In this document: in pieces, positions 1 through 11,049 of the stretch
How the letters are laid out: every line of letters begins with the position of its first letter
Position numbering within the stretch: the first letter of the stretch is position 1
Source of the DNA: Erinaceus europaeus
Taxonomy: Eukaryota > Chordata > Mammalia > Eulipotyphla > Erinaceidae
Direction: 5' to 3'
Assembly (NCBI RefSeq): GCF_950295315.1
Contig: NC_080164.1
Location: 15,058,427-15,122,426, forward strand
DNA length: 64,000 bases
Translations under genes and position numbers: made by a program
The notes under the pieces: model-generated
The model's input: the letters and a program-made list of their open reading frames with translations, nothing else
Database searches by the model: none
Told to the model about the DNA's origin: nothing

Positions 1-394
1 AGATACCGCCAGCTAGAGAAGATTAATCTTGGATGGATTTCAGAGCCAGGCACTGTTCGAATAACTTAAGTGTGAGGTCTCGAGGAGGTTCAGGTATTGC
101 CCTGTTTTGTGTAGCTGAAGAGAGATTAAGGTTAGCAAGCTAATAAAGAATGAGCTGGACTAATTTCTTTTAAGCAGCCATGTATAAATGCCGTCATCGC
201 AAATGTTATGAGTAACAGCTTACTTTCATCACACTTCACAGTTACAGTGTTTGTGGGTGAGAGAGTCTACTGCCCTTAGAGGTCTGAGAGTTCCTTTGTT
301 TCCCGATCAAGAAGAGAACATTAGACCAGAACGTTAGACCAAAACGACTTTTGACACTTGTCTCATAAGGTGACAGTTGCTAGTGGAGGATAAA

Positions 395-960
395 CTTTTT
401 TTTTTCTTTAATAAAAATGGAAACAGTGACAAAACCACCACACAATTCCCACCACCAGAGTTCCTCATTCCATCCCCTCCATTGGAAGTTTTCCTATTCT
501 TTATCCTTCTGGGAGCACGGATCCAGGATCATTATGGGGTACAGAAGTTGGAAGGTCTGGCTTCTGTAATCGCTTCTCTACTGGACATGAGTTTTGGCAG
601 GTGGGTTCATTCATACTCTTAGTCCATTTCTTTTATTTATTTATTTATTTATTTATGTATGTATGTATTCCCTTTTGTTGCCCTTGTTTTATTGTTGTAG
701 TTATTATTGATGTCGTTGTTGGCTAGGACAGAGAGAAATGGAGAGAGGAGGGGAAGACTGGGAGAGAAAGATAGACACATGGAGACCTGCTTCACCACCT
801 GTGAAGCGATTCCCCTGCAGGTGGGGAGCTGGGGGCTCCAACAGGGATCCTTTGCGCCACGTGCGCTTAACCCGCCCGACTCCCCCAGCCCATTTCTGTC
901 TTTCCTTGTGGGGCAGAGCAGTGGGGAAGCAGGGCTCCAGGACAAATTGGTGGGGTCTAT
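395..960 (-). mobile_element. Retroposon H fragment split by a SINE-A
   Basis: 395-620 and 886-960 together follow the family (GGAAACAGTGACAAAACC, GGTCTGGCTTCTGTAATCGC, CTCCAGGACAAATTGGTGGGG) read against its A-tailed sense. A SINE-A separates the halves, so the retroposon is older than that SINE. Confidence 0.75.
630..885 (-). mobile_element. SINE-A (short)
   Basis: T-rich start, TTGCCCTTGTTTTATTGTTG, then CACCTGTGAAGCGATTCCCC and the inverted promoter ending GCCCGACTCCC. The imperfect flanks AGTCCATTTCT and AGCCCATTTCT look like a target-site duplication. Confidence 0.88.
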
Positions 961-1057
961 GAGTGTCTATCTTTCTCTCCCCCTCTCTGTCCTATCCATT
1001 TCGCTCTGTTTTATCAAATAACGACATCAATAATAACTACAATAATAATTACAATAA
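961..1057 (+). mobile_element. SINE-A 3' tail fragment
   Basis: Only the GTGTCTATCTTTCTCTCCCC to ACAATAATAATTACAATAA portion is present. It abuts the next SINE-A, so it is a 5'-truncated older copy. Confidence 0.7.
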
Positions 1058-1340
1058 GGGAGTCGGGCTGTAGCGCAGCGGGTTAAGCGCAGGTGGCGCA
1101 AAGCACAAGGACCGGCATAAGGATCCCGGTTCGAACCCCGGCTCCCCACCTGCAGGGGAGTCGCTTCACAGGCGGTGAAGCAGGTCTGCAGGTGTCTATC
1201 TTTCTCTCCTCCTCTCTGTCTTCCCCTCCTCTCTCCATTTCTCTCTGTCCTATCCAACAACGACAACAACAATAATAACTACAACAATAAAACAACAAGG
1301 GCAACAAAAGGGAATAAATAAATAAATATTTTTTAAAAAA
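1058..1340 (+). mobile_element. SINE-A (short), near consensus
   Basis: Complete tRNA-like head with A box TAGCGCAGCGG and B box GGTTCGAACCC, a pyrimidine-rich middle and an AATAAATAAATA tail. The low divergence points to a young copy. Confidence 0.9.
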
Positions 1341-1686
1341 ATTACAATAAAAACAAGGGCAACAAAAAGGAATGAATAAATAAATTAATTTAAAAAACAA
1401 TATAAAAAGTTAAAGAAAAGGAAAAGGAAAAATAATCTGTCAGGAGTAGTGGCATCGTGCAGGTTTGGCATCTGATGTGTGCGTAGTGGGGTAGGTAGCT
1501 CAAAATACAGAGGAAACGAGGACAGTGGCGCCACTAGATACTAAGTAGAGGTGGGGAATTTTGAGAAAGTACACCAAAAAGCGAAAATACAGTTAGCAGA
1601 AGATAAAAAGAAAAGAAAAAGACTACTTCAGGAAGGTCAACTTCCTATTCTTTGGTGCTCCCAAAAGAGCAAACTACATCCTCATC

Positions 1687-1868
1687 TTTATTTATTGGAT
1701 AGAGATGGCCAGAAATCGAGAGGGGAGGAAGAGAGACAGAGACACCCACAGCCCCGCTTCACCACTTGCAAAGCTTTCTCCTGACAGTTGGGGACTAGGG
1801 ACTTGGACCCAGGTCCTTGCACACTGTAACGTGTGTGCTCAACCAGGTGTACCACCACCCAGCCCCAG
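1687..1868 (-). mobile_element. SINE-B
   Basis: Reads TTTATTTATTGGATAGAGAT, CACCACTTGCAAAGCTTTC and CAACCAGGTGTACCACCACC, the inverted SINE-B. Confidence 0.85.
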
Positions 1869-2059
1869 AGCAAGCAAAATAAACGAAAAGAAAAGAATGA
1901 GTGTCATGGGACGCGTTTCCCTAGGGTAAGAAAAAGCGCCTGTTAAATTGTCAACATGCCGGCCAAGATGCCCGGTCTGCTTCATGCATGGGGACGTGCA
2001 GGTTGGGATGAGCTTGCGCTTTTAGTATCCCACTTCCTTAAAAATGAAAAGTCTGCTGG

Positions 2060-2450
2060 GGTCAACTGTGAGAAAGAAAGAATATTGGGAAACTAATTTT
2101 CACACACTGCTTAGTGAAGTATGAAACAGTCACCCCAACGAGCAATTTCACAATGTAAGGAGAGTGGAAAATATACAAACACTACAGCTCAGAAGTTCCA
2201 CTTTGGGATATTACCACTAGAAATTCCTGTGCCTGTGAAGTACTGAACAAGAAACCATGTGCATGAACCCTTACTGGGATACTCTTGGTAGTAATGACCA
2301 TTAACGGGCAATTTTAAATACAGGAGTGGGTCAGATGTGGTATTGTGTATGTGAAGGAAATACACACATACCTCAACATGAGTTGATCTCAAAAACATAA
2401 TATAAAAATCCAGTAATTCAGGGTACTGTGGCATATAGTTTAAACTTGAA
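2060..2450 (+). mobile_element. Ancient L1 ORF2/3' end remnant
   Basis: Diverged sense-strand L1 words such as CTCAGAAGTTCCACTTTGGG, GTAATGACC and GATCTCAAAAACATAAT in the order found near the L1 ORF2 end. No open frame remains. Confidence 0.6.
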
Positions 2451-2465
2451 TGTTTTTTAAATCAT

Positions 2466-2748
2466 ATTTATTTATTTATTGCCTTTTGTTGCCCTTGTTG
2501 TTTTATTGTTGTAGTTATTATTGTTGTTATTGATGTTGTTGTTGGATAGGACAGAGAGAAATGGAGAGAGGAGGGGATGACGGAGAGGGGGGGAGAGAAA
2601 GACAGACACCTGCAGATCTGCTTCACCGCCTGTGAAGCGACCCCCCCACCCCCGCAGGTGGGGAGCCGGGGCCTCGAACCAGGATCCTTACACCGTACAT
2701 TGTGCTTCACGCCATGTGCGCTTAACCCACTGCGCTACAACCCAACTC
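2466..2748 (-). mobile_element. SINE-A (short)
   Basis: Inverted copy from ATTTATTTATTTATTGCC to ACTGCGCTACAACCCAACTCC. A C-run at 2641-2654 lengthens the middle. Confidence 0.88.
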
Positions 2749-2749
2749 C

Positions 2750-3165
2750 TGCTTTTTATTTTTTATTCATTTATTTTTCATATTTGTAAAAAGGAAACAC
2801 TGACAAAACCATAGGATAAGGGGTACAACGCCACACAGTTCCCACCATTAGAACTCTGCTTTCTCATCCCCTCCCCTGATAGCTTTCCTATTCTTTAACC
2901 CTCTGGGAGTATGGACCCAAAGTCATTGTGGGATGCAGAAGGTAGAAGGTCTGGCTTCTGTAATTGCTTCCCTGCTGAACATGGGTGTTGACAGGTCGAT
3001 CCATACTCCCAGCCTGTCTCTCTCTTGCCCTAGTGGGGCGGGGTTCTGGGGAATCAGAACTCCAGGACACATTGGTGGGGTCGTCTGTCCAGGGAAGTCT
3101 GGTTGGCATCATACTAGCATCTGGAACCTGGTGGCTGAAAAGAGAGTTTAGTATTGTTTTTATGC
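2750..3165 (-). mobile_element. Retroposon H, 3' portion
   Basis: Runs from the T-rich A-tail complement through GGAAACACTGACAAAACCAT and GGTCTGGCTTCTGTAATTGC to CTGGAACCTGGTGGCTGAAA. It is the cleanest short copy for defining the family's 3' 400 bp. Confidence 0.8.
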
Positions 3166-4384
3166 AAACTTAAGTGTCTGCAAATGATAGGAAAACCTAC
3201 CAGGATAGTACTAACTTCATGATGGTGTTTGTCCATCACAGGGAAGAGGGAATGAACAGAGTGGCCAGGGGATGCATCAGTGTGGGTCTTTTAATATACA
3301 GGCAACACTTCATCTCTTTAAAAATAAATGAATAAATAAATAAATACTAAACATATCAAGAGTGTTTGCTGTAAATCCAGTCACCTGACTGTCATCATCA
3401 CCAGGGCTTCACCACTCCTGGCTGACTTTTTCAGACGGGGGTGGGGGGTGGGGGAGACGCCACACAACACCGCAGCTTCCCGCAGTGTGGTTGGAGGCCC
3501 AAACTGCAAAGCACGCACACTATCCAACTGAGCTATTTTACCTACTCTTCTCTGTATATTTTCAAATTCTGTCTCTGCCCTTTGCCCTAGCTCTGAAATG
3601 GCAAAGGAAAAGTGACTTGTCAGTTTCCTTTTTAGTGTTTGTTCGGTATGATATAGCTGCTAGACCCTCCTGTCACCTTGCTTGTCATCTGACTCTTAAT
3701 CAGACTGAATTGAAGAGATTAAATTGAAAACTAAATGAGAAGCCAGCCTGTGTGACAAGATCCAGCAGCGGTAGGGGATCATGAAGATGGCTAGGCTTCA
3801 CCCACCAGGGGAAACCTGGAGCTGGTAATTGGAAGCCACAGGCGTGCCCGGTAATCCTGCGGGTCTAGAGGAGTCTGTACCACCACCTCAGATCTCTTCC
3901 TTTGGATTCCTGCCGGTAGAGATGGTGAGGAGAGCTTAAAATGCTGAACATGAGAGGTCACAGATAATTATATACAACATACCAGAAAGATACATTTTTA
4001 GGAGAACAAAGTGACTTCCTAGTAACCGTCAGCCGTGTGTCACCCATCTTAGTTTCCATGGCTTCTCCATCGCTGTCCTCAGATCTCTCTGACTGTGTGT
4101 TTGTCTCGAGCATCTCTGTCTTCCTGCAGTCCCCGAATGACTCTGCTCAGCCTCCCCCTCAGCATCTTTCCCACATTCCCTGGCAGGGTTGGCCACAAGT
4201 CCATCAGCATGAGCAAGCTGTTCTCGAGACTAAATCATTAGTAGGGATCCATCTGGCTACAGTTGCTTCCTGATTGTGAAAAAAAAATGTTTGTGTGTGT
4301 GTGAAAAAGTAATCTATGAAGTGCACACACTCACATGTGTGCTCTCCCTCCCCCCTCCCCTCTCCCTGTCCCTCCCTCCCCATC

Positions 4385-4386
<2 letters not shown>

Positions 4387-4444
<58 letters not shown>
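4387..4444. repeat. (CA)n microsatellite, about 29 repeats
   Basis: Uninterrupted AC dinucleotides for 58 bp after a CT-rich run (4340-4385). Probably length-polymorphic. Confidence 0.95.
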
Positions 4445-4447
<3 letters not shown>

Positions 4448-5261
4448 CTCCAGTTTTACAGAACAGAGTAACATTATTTGGAAAAGATTATTCCTGTAGG
4501 ATTAAGGACACAGATGACTTTGGGGGGAGGTGTTCTTCCTGGGAAGTCACATCCTAAGAGGACCTGGGTGTGTGGCTAACTAGATAAACGATGCCTTTCT
4601 ACTTGTCACTTGACACTTAGCAATTCGGACACAAATTTATGTAGGCAAAATTCAGACGTGTATGGTGCTTCGTGGATGAAAAGGCAGCAACAGTAAAAAT
4701 CAGGAGAACTCTAATCTCCTTCAAGATGTTGTAGGACACTTTATTACAAATGCAGAGAAAATAGACATGTACACAGTACACCCAGGATAAGATGATTGGC
4801 TGACCCAACTCTAAATTCCTCTCCCTCACAATTTGCATTATGAGCCAGTGTGAGGAGCTAGAAATTCAAGTTCCATTGAGTTGTTGGTGTGTGGGTTAAA
4901 GTCAAAGAAAGGGGAAAAAAAAAAAAAACTCTTGAAAATAAAAAAAAGCACTTTGCTCAGGCTGTTCTCAAAAGATTTTATCTTTGGTTTTGATTATGAG
5001 CAAGTTGTTACTGATTTGCTGGTATGGTTTTGTTTTTTATAGTAATATTGAGGCATTTGGGTTTGATTTTTTTTTTTTCACCAAGTTTTGAAAAACCTCA
5101 ACAGTTATCTCCTCAGAATTTTTTTCCCCAGACTTTTTTCTCCTTTTCTTCCCAGAATCCAGTTACTGCTCGCTGCTGTCAATAGGTTACTGACACTTGG
5201 TACAACTTCTTCCTCTCTTGTTCCAGTCTTTTTCGTTCTTCAGATTGGTGTTGCTTTTGGG

Positions 5262-5466
5262 GGCGGGGAGAGGGCGAGGGAAATTGAAACAGAAGTTGAG
5301 AGAAAAGGGGGATCTAATGTGAGAAAGAGAGAGAGAGACCTACAGCACTGCCTCACCACTTAGAGAGCTTCCCACCCTCCCCCTGCAGGTATGGCCTGGG
5401 TGCTTGAACCTGGTTCCTTGTGCATTGGAGTGTGTGCTCAGTCAGCTGCGCCACAGCCAGGCCCCT
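5262..5466 (-). mobile_element. SINE-B
   Basis: GAGAGACCTACAGCACTGCC, CCCCTGCAGGTATGGCCTGG and CAGCCAGGCCCC mark an inverted, diverged SINE-B. Confidence 0.8.
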
Positions 5467-5716
5467 AGATTGCCCACTGGTTTGATTCCAAGGGTATTGG
5501 CTTGCTTGTCTGCTATCTCAGATCTATTATTATACCTACCAAGTGATTTATATATTTATTATTATTATTTTTTTTTTTTTTTGGTATTTAACTCTTGAAT
5601 TTTGACTTTTCTTTTTACAGTTTTCATTTGCTGCCAATACTTCTTCACTTGTGCGCTGTCAGCTGCATTGACATCCTTGTTTCAGCCTCTAGATCGTCTC
5701 ATCCCTCTTGAAACTC

Positions 5717-6000
5717 TTTTTTTTAATATTTATTTTATTTATTCCCTTTTGTTGCCCTTGTTGTTTTATTGTTGTAGTTATTATTATTGTTGTTGTTGTT
5801 GTTGGATAGGACAGAGAGAAATGGAGAGAGGGAGGGGAAGACAGAGAGGAGGAGAGAAAGATAGACACCTGCAGACCTGCTTCACCGCCTGTGAAGCGAC
5901 TCGCCTGCAGGTGGGGAGCCGGGGTTCGAACCGGGATCCTTATGCCGGTCCTTGTGCTTTGTGCCACATGCGCTTAACCCGCTGCACTACAGCCCGACTC
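5717..6000 (-). mobile_element. SINE-A (short) with target-site duplication
   Basis: Complete inverted copy, with TCCCTCTTGAA near-repeats on both sides (about 5702 and 5999). Confidence 0.9.
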
Positions 6001-6192
6001 CCTCTTGAACCTCTTTGTCTCTTGATCTTGAGTTATAGTTTCCATCTACTTTGTATGTTTAATAATTTCTTGTCTTCTGACTTGGGTGCACGATAATATG
6101 AATGATATTATGAATTGTTACCTTTTCTGAATCGTGTCAGTTCTTATTCCAGTAGGCAGCTAAGGTACTGACTAGTAAATCTATATTAAATA

Positions 6193-6387
6193 TTTATTTA
6201 TTTATTGGATAAAGACAACGGGGGGGGGAGGAAATAGAGGGAGAGAGACAAAGAGAGGGAGAGAGCTGCAACACTTCTTCATTGTTTGTGAAGCTTTCCC
6301 CCCTGCAGGTGGGGACCAGGGGCTTGAACCTGGATCCTTGCACATCGTGGCATGTCTGCTCTACCAAGCACACCACCACATGGCCCT
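6193..6387 (-). mobile_element. SINE-B
   Basis: TATTTATTTATTGGATAAAG, CCCCCTGCAGGTGGGGACC and CACCACCACATGGCCCTG show an inverted SINE-B. Confidence 0.85.
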
Positions 6388-6399
6388 GTAGGTATACAC

Positions 6400-6990
6400 A
6401 CTTTCCATGCAATGTAGCGATTGGGTTTCTGGATGTTGATCCTGGTTATATTGACACAAAAATCTGTAGACAAAAACCGTGACAGCTTTATTTGCAGTAG
6501 CTCAAAGCTGAGGACAACCCAGATGTAGTCCAGCAGCTGAATGGTGAAGAGCAAAGCCGCAGCCCCCCAGACGTGGGCAGGGTAGCCCCCCTGGAGAGCG
6601 CACCTGCTCACTCGTGCAGGCGTGGGCACTGACACAGGCTTGAGCCCAGCCACCAACACTAGAGGAAGCTTTGATGCTACATGTAGCAGCTTTGTCCTCT
6701 CTCTTTCTAGATGGGGGCGGGAGAGGGGGGCACTTAACTTGGTCCCTAGTTTCCTGGCAGTGAACAAAACAGGAACGGACAGTGGATAATATGTAACAAA
6801 CACATTGTATGGCTCTCAGGGGCATTGGGTTGAGTGAGAAAAGAAGTTCAAATCATTTTATAGTGTTTGATTCAACTTGGGTAAAATTCTCAAAGTGACA
6901 GAATTTTAGAAATAGAGAATGGATAAGTGGTTGCTGACAGTTCACGTGTGATTGTAAACAGTAAACAGGAATGTCCTTTGTGGTTGGTTG
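6400..6990 (+). mobile_element. Ancient L1 3' end with a SINE-C-like insert
   Basis: Sense L1 words TTTATTTGCAGTAGCTCAAA, GACAACCCAGATG, GGCTCTCAGGGGCATTGGG and GAATGGATAAGTGGTTGCTG. The L1 order is interrupted at about 6565-6765 by a GC-rich SINE-C-like segment. Confidence 0.65.
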
Positions 6991-7194
6991 TGAGTCTGGT
7001 GTGTTAACATGTCATAGACTTCTGCACAAAGTCATAAGTAGTGCAGGAAAAAGTCGACAGAATTCAAGAAAGGTCTCTAGATGATTGTATTCTGCTCATC
7101 AATTTCTTAGTTTTGATGACCAGTAGGAGGAGGTGGATTACCTTGGCATTGTGGAAGCTTGCTTTTCTTTTCTTTTCTTCTCTTTACTTTTATT

Positions 7195-7260
7195 TTATTT
7201 TTTTATTTTACTCTTTTTATTTTATTGAATAGGTTAGAGAAAAATTGAGAGGGAAGGAAG

Positions 7261-7298
<38 letters not shown>

Positions 7299-7427
7299 CT
7301 GACTATAGACCTTCCTAAACCGCTTGTGAAATTTCCTTTCTTGCAGGTGGTAGCCAGGGCTCAAACCTAGGTCCTTGTGCATGGAAAAAGTGTGCTGCCC
7401 TCAACCAGGTGCACCACTGCCTGGCCC
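7195..7427 (-). mobile_element. SINE-B with expanded tail
   Basis: Inverted SINE-B ending ACCACTGCCTGGCCCC. A (GACA)n run at 7277-7299 and a long TTTTATTTT tail lengthen it. Confidence 0.82.
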
Positions 7428-7971
7428 CACTATTAGGTTTTTGTCATACTAGATGCATTTCAGTTTTATTTTAGTCCATGGTCTTTATTCCCAACATGAA
7501 GCCCTTCTTACGGTTTCAGTGAGAAGAAACCTGTCGTGTTCACCAAAACATTTTCAGCTTGGTGGGACCCACCCAAGACCCAGACTCCTAGCAGGCAGCC
7601 AGAACCTCTATTCTGTCCTTGGACTTGCTGCTTTTTGTGAGACTGTTTGGAGTTTCCCTATCGCTGAGCAGTTCAGGAATCACTTGAGGACTTCAGGGCA
7701 TTTAGAAGCAGACTTGAGTATCCCTTTCCTTATTTTATTTCTCTCCTTTCCACGATTCCTCTGCCTGTAAAAGGTAGTCTTCTCTCAGTCCAGAACTACC
7801 TTCTCCAATGCCTTCAAGCCCGTGGGACTGACTTGCTCCAGTCCTAGGGAGTGTTCTGGGAAGCGTCCTCTTCAGCAGACTCCTGGCCATCTCATCCAGC
7901 ATGGTTTGTCTTTCAGTGGTAAAGCCACCTACATTTCTACCTGCTGCTGGTTCAGCATCTTACGGCCTCTT

Positions 7972-8130
7972 TATTTAAAGATTTTATTTATTCACAAATG
8001 ATGGGGGAGGGTGGAGGACAAGAGAGAGTGAGCCATAGCTTTTACTCTGGTACCTGAGATGCCAGGAATGGAACTCTGTACCTCATGCTTCCAAGTTCAG
8101 CACCCTGCCCACTGCACCAGATTCCAGAAA
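7972..8130 (-). mobile_element. SINE-C
   Basis: AAAGATTTTATTTATTCAC, GAATGGAACTCTGTACCTCA and CCCACTGCACCAGATTCC match the inverted old group. Confidence 0.65.
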
Positions 8131-8665
8131 CTGAACCCTCATTTTTATTGTTTTGTCCAGAGTGAAAAACTGCTCTCTGTGGGTAAATTAACCCACTTTG
8201 AGATAGCAGATTACTTGACTCAGAACTTGACTAGCTTCGAAGTATTGTGAATATTTGTAAAAAATTTCAACAAAATTCTGCAAGTAAAATAATGTTACAC
8301 AATGAAGAACATTACTTAAATCAAAGAAAGAATGAAATGAAAAATCAGAATTTACAAATGGAAAGAAGAATAAGCATACAGATGTAGAGGGAAACAGTTG
8401 TTACTAAGTCTTTTAGGAGATTATGGTCAGAATGTAATTACGAATTAGCTAAGTGGCTGTCTTAAATAGGGACACCTGTTTAATCACCAGAAAAGACTTC
8501 AACTTTAATATCAGAGCTGCTTCGATACACTGTCTTTTGGAAATATTTTTTTTTCATTTGGCCTTCATAGTTATATTTTCTTTGTGTAACGTTTCTGATC
8601 CTTATTGTCTCTTAGAGAATGAAATGACAATCTAACCCCCCTTTTCCCTTCTCCTTTGTTTGCAG

Positions 8666-8825
8666 CTGTCCACATAACTGACCTTAAACGAGGCGAGAGT
8701 GAAGAGACCAGATCCGTCTCTGGAGAAACATTGTTCCTTCAGTTCCTGGAAACTACCCTCTGGAGCTCTAGAGGTGCCCGTACTATCTGTTGTGCAGACT
8801 CATGATGAACAAAGAAGTCTCCCAG
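8666..8825 (+). other. NCOA1: NCOA1 probable 5' UTR exon
   Basis: A 160-nt unique segment bounded by a strong acceptor (pyrimidine-rich run ending TTTGTTTGCAG) and a donor (CCCAG followed by GTAGGAACT). It carries no long frame. Spliced to the start-codon exon at 20002 it gives a plausible 5' leader with a short upstream ORF that ends 10 nt before the NCOA1 ATG. Assignment to NCOA1 rests on strand, position, splice signals and lack of repeats; I cannot align it to a transcript here. Confidence 0.7.
8802..8825 (+). promoter_or_regulatory. Upstream ORF, first exon part
   Basis: Tandem ATGATG at 8802-8807 opens a frame that reads MMNKEVSQ to the donor. If the exon is joined to 20002 the frame continues GTG TGA and stops (peptide MMNKEVSQV). 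The second ATG has A at -3 and A at +4. These are the only ATGs in the exon. A short upstream ORF ending 10 nt before the main ATG would be expected to modulate NCOA1 translation; that role is inferred. Confidence 0.5.
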
Positions 8826-8845
8826 GTAGGAACTGTCTTTCTCTT

Positions 8846-8965
8846 CCTTCTCCTTCTCCTTCTCCTTCTCCTTCTCCTTCTCCTTCTCCTTCTCCTTCTC
8901 CTTCTCCTTCTCCTTCTCCTTCTCCTTCTCCTTCTCCTTCTCCTTCTCCTTCTCCTTCTCCTTCT
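8846..8965 (+). repeat. (CCTTCT)20 hexanucleotide tract
   Basis: Twenty nearly perfect hexamers, all pyrimidine on the + strand, beginning 20 nt after the donor of the 5' UTR exon and followed by a T run at 8974-8990. It creates artefactual Leu- and Arg-rich frames. Confidence 0.97.
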
Positions 8966-8990
8966 CTTCCTCCTTTTTTTTTTTTTTTTT

Positions 8991-9661
8991 AATAACTTTA
9001 TCTCTATAAAAGTATGGATGACACTCCCAGAGGGAGGGGAAATGTGAGGGGAAGATGACCAGAGGGATTTAACTCCCATTCCATCAGGACCCAGAGAGAC
9101 AAGAGGAAACAAGACTTTTGGAAGTAGTAACAGGTGTAGGTGTGATTTATAAATGAAGAGAAGGAGGAGTCGGGCGGTAGCGCAGCGGGTTAAGCGCAGG
9201 TGGCGCAAAACGCAAAAACTAGTGTAAGGATCCCAGTTCGAGCCCCCAGCTCCCCACCTGCAGGGGAGTCGCTTCACAGGCGGTGAAGCAGGTCTGCAGG
9301 TGTCTGTCTTTCTCTCCCCCTCTCTGTCTTCCCCTCCTCTCTCCATTTCTCTCTGTCCTAGCCAACAGTGATGACATCAATAACAGTAACTACAACAATA
9401 AAACAAGGGGTAACTAAAGGGAATAAATAATAAATAAATAAATATATAATAAAAAATAAAGGAAGAGAAGGCAGGACCATTAAAAAAAAAGGCAAATATA
9501 GCTATAGAAATAATAGTCAGTCCATCCCTGTGGCCTTGGGAGAACTACTGCAGTTGCCAGTGGAAGGAATGGGGACACAGACCTCTGGTGGTGGGAACAG
9601 TGCAGGACTATAACCATTGTCTCATAGTTTTATAAGTCAATATTAAATCACTAATAAAGAT
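8991..9661 (+). mobile_element. Retroposon H-related element split by a SINE-A
   Basis: The right part reads CTCTGGTGGTGGGAACAGTG and ends ATTAAATCACTAATAAAG. It shares the GGTGGTGGGAA block with retroposon H but has a different 3' terminus; the H copy at 32541 carries the same ATTAAATCACTAATAA ending. Confidence 0.5.
9165..9461 (+). mobile_element. SINE-A (short) with perfect target-site duplication
   Basis: Full copy with head GGAGTCGGGCGGTAGCGC. GAAGAGAAGG at 9155-9164 repeats at 9462-9471. Confidence 0.92.
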
Positions 9662-9789
9662 GTTTTTTGCAAAAAGTATGCATGACGGGATGACAGAAAT
9701 CACTTGCCTAACTTTTTTAATGGAAATTTTTGTTTGATATGAGAAGCTTCCTGTGTTCACATTTCATAATGAAAACATTTGGTTAGATT

Positions 9790-9904
9790 GCATGATGGTC
9801 ATGCAAAGGAACTCTAATGCCTGATGCTCCACAAAGATCCAGGTTCAGTCCCCCATACCACCATCAGCCAGAGCTGAACAGTGCTCTGGTAGAGGGAAGG
9901 AGGA

Positions 9905-9935
<31 letters not shown>

Positions 9936-9995
9936 GAGAGAAGAAGAAAGAAAGAAAGAGAAAGGAAGGAAAAAAGAAAGAAAGGAAGGGAGAAC
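9790..9995 (+). mobile_element. SINE-C with GA-rich tail
   Basis: CAGGTTCAGTCCCCC, CAGCCAGAGCTGAACAGTGC and TCTGG, then an expanded GAGA/AAGG purine tract at 9900-9990. Confidence 0.65.
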
Positions 9996-10262
9996 GAAAT
10001 CATAGTGGAAATGTTAGAGAAATTTCATATTACAGGTAATAAACATTTTAATGTACATTGAAATTACTAGGTTTCTCACTGATACATTACAGTTAGAATC
10101 TCAAGTCCGTACTGAGTTAGAAAGGGCAGAGGAAAAGCTATATACTGAATCATCCCTAAAGCCGGACGGTACGTTTCTAACATATATCTTGTCATTCATT
10201 TCATACATTGCATGTATGAAAACTCTATAAATGTTGTGCTCTATTGAGAAGAATATTAACGT

Positions 10263-10470
10263 GGGACCAGGTGGTGGTGCATTTGGTTAAGTGCTCATAC
10301 CACAATGTGCAAGTACCCAGGTTCAAGCCCCTGGTCCCCACCTGCAGGGGCAAAGCTTCGTGAGCGGTGAAGCAGGGCTGCAGGTCTCTCTCTCCCTCTC
10401 TGACTTCCCCTTCCCCTCTCAATTTCTCTCTGTCTCTATCCAATAATAAATAAATGAAAAGTAAAAGAAA
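10263..10470 (+). mobile_element. SINE-B
   Basis: GGGACCAGGTGGTGGTGC, B box GGTTCAAGCCC and TCTCTATCCAATAATAAATA. Confidence 0.88.
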
Positions 10471-10490
10471 AAGAAAACCAGTAATGTCAG

Positions 10491-10705
10491 GGGCCAGGAG
10501 ATTCTTCACGTAGTGTCACATGCCAGTAGCACCACATCAGAGTGCGTGCGTGCGGGAGGTGTGGGAAGTTCCGTAGGTCTGGCGGATGAATGTTGTGGCC
10601 ATCCCTCCCTCTCTCTGCCTCCCCATCCCATCTGAAACAAAGTGAATGGGGAAAACAATTGGCCCAGGAGCAGTAGAATCATACCTGAGTCCCAAACACA
10701 CACTT
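10491..10705 (+). mobile_element. SINE-C-like, diverged
   Basis: GGGGCCAGGAGATTC head and CCATCCCTCCCTCTCTC middle. Boundaries are uncertain; a C run follows at 10720-10731. Confidence 0.4.
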
Positions 10706-10769
10706 CCACATACCATTCCCCCCCCCCCCCACAGACACAGACAAGAATGTTGGGAATGAAAGTATTGTC

Positions 10770-10976
10770 TCTACTTTTGTTTTTTATTTTGGATAGAGGC
10801 AGAGAGGAGTTGAGGGGGGATGGAGAGAGGGGCGGGGGAGAGAGACAAAGACCTATAGCACTGATTTCACTGCTTATGAAGCTTTGCCCCTGCAGGTGGG
10901 GAGCAGGAACTTGAATCTGGCAGGGTCCTTGCACACTAATGCGTGCACTCAACAGGTGTGCCACCTCCTGACCTCT
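10770..10976 (-). mobile_element. SINE-B
   Basis: TTTTATTTTGGATAGAGGC, CCCCTGCAGGTGGGGAGC and CAACAGGTGTGCCACC, inverted. Confidence 0.82.
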
Positions 10977-11049
10977 GAAATGCATCATTTCTTAATCTAT
11001 AGAATACACTTTTAATGGGAAATATAAATTCAATACAAAATATACCAAG

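Larger units (their letters stand above)
1..8665. other. Upstream or 5' intronic sequence, no coding exon recognised
   Basis: Sequence left of the first recognised NCOA1 exon. It is a patchwork of SINEs, retroposon H pieces and ancient L1, listed separately. I see nothing recognisable in 1-376, 1441-1686, 1873-2060, 3175-4386 (apart from a short diverged SINE-like piece at 3410-3545), 4445-5260, 5466-5716, 7428-7970 and 8131-8665. It may be a large 5' intron of NCOA1 if earlier non-coding exons exist to the left; the window cannot decide this. Confidence 0.6.

Noticed and set aside
1058..1340. Possible tRNA genes at SINE A and B boxes
   Set aside because: The boxes belong to SINE heads. None folds as a full cloverleaf with an anticodon arm and acceptor pairing, and all run into SINE tails.
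4037..4273. 78-codon frame near 4.1 kb
   Set aside because: No splice signals in frame, no domain and no repeat match; insufficient to call an exon.
5602..6096. Recurrent proteins of the type RTERNGERRGRQRGGEKDRHLQ
   Set aside because: They are translations of inverted SINE-A and recur at every copy; not genes.
8783..9047. Long frames rich in Leu, Ser-Pro or Arg
   Set aside because: They are translations of the (CCTTCT)n tract in three frames and carry no other coding signal.
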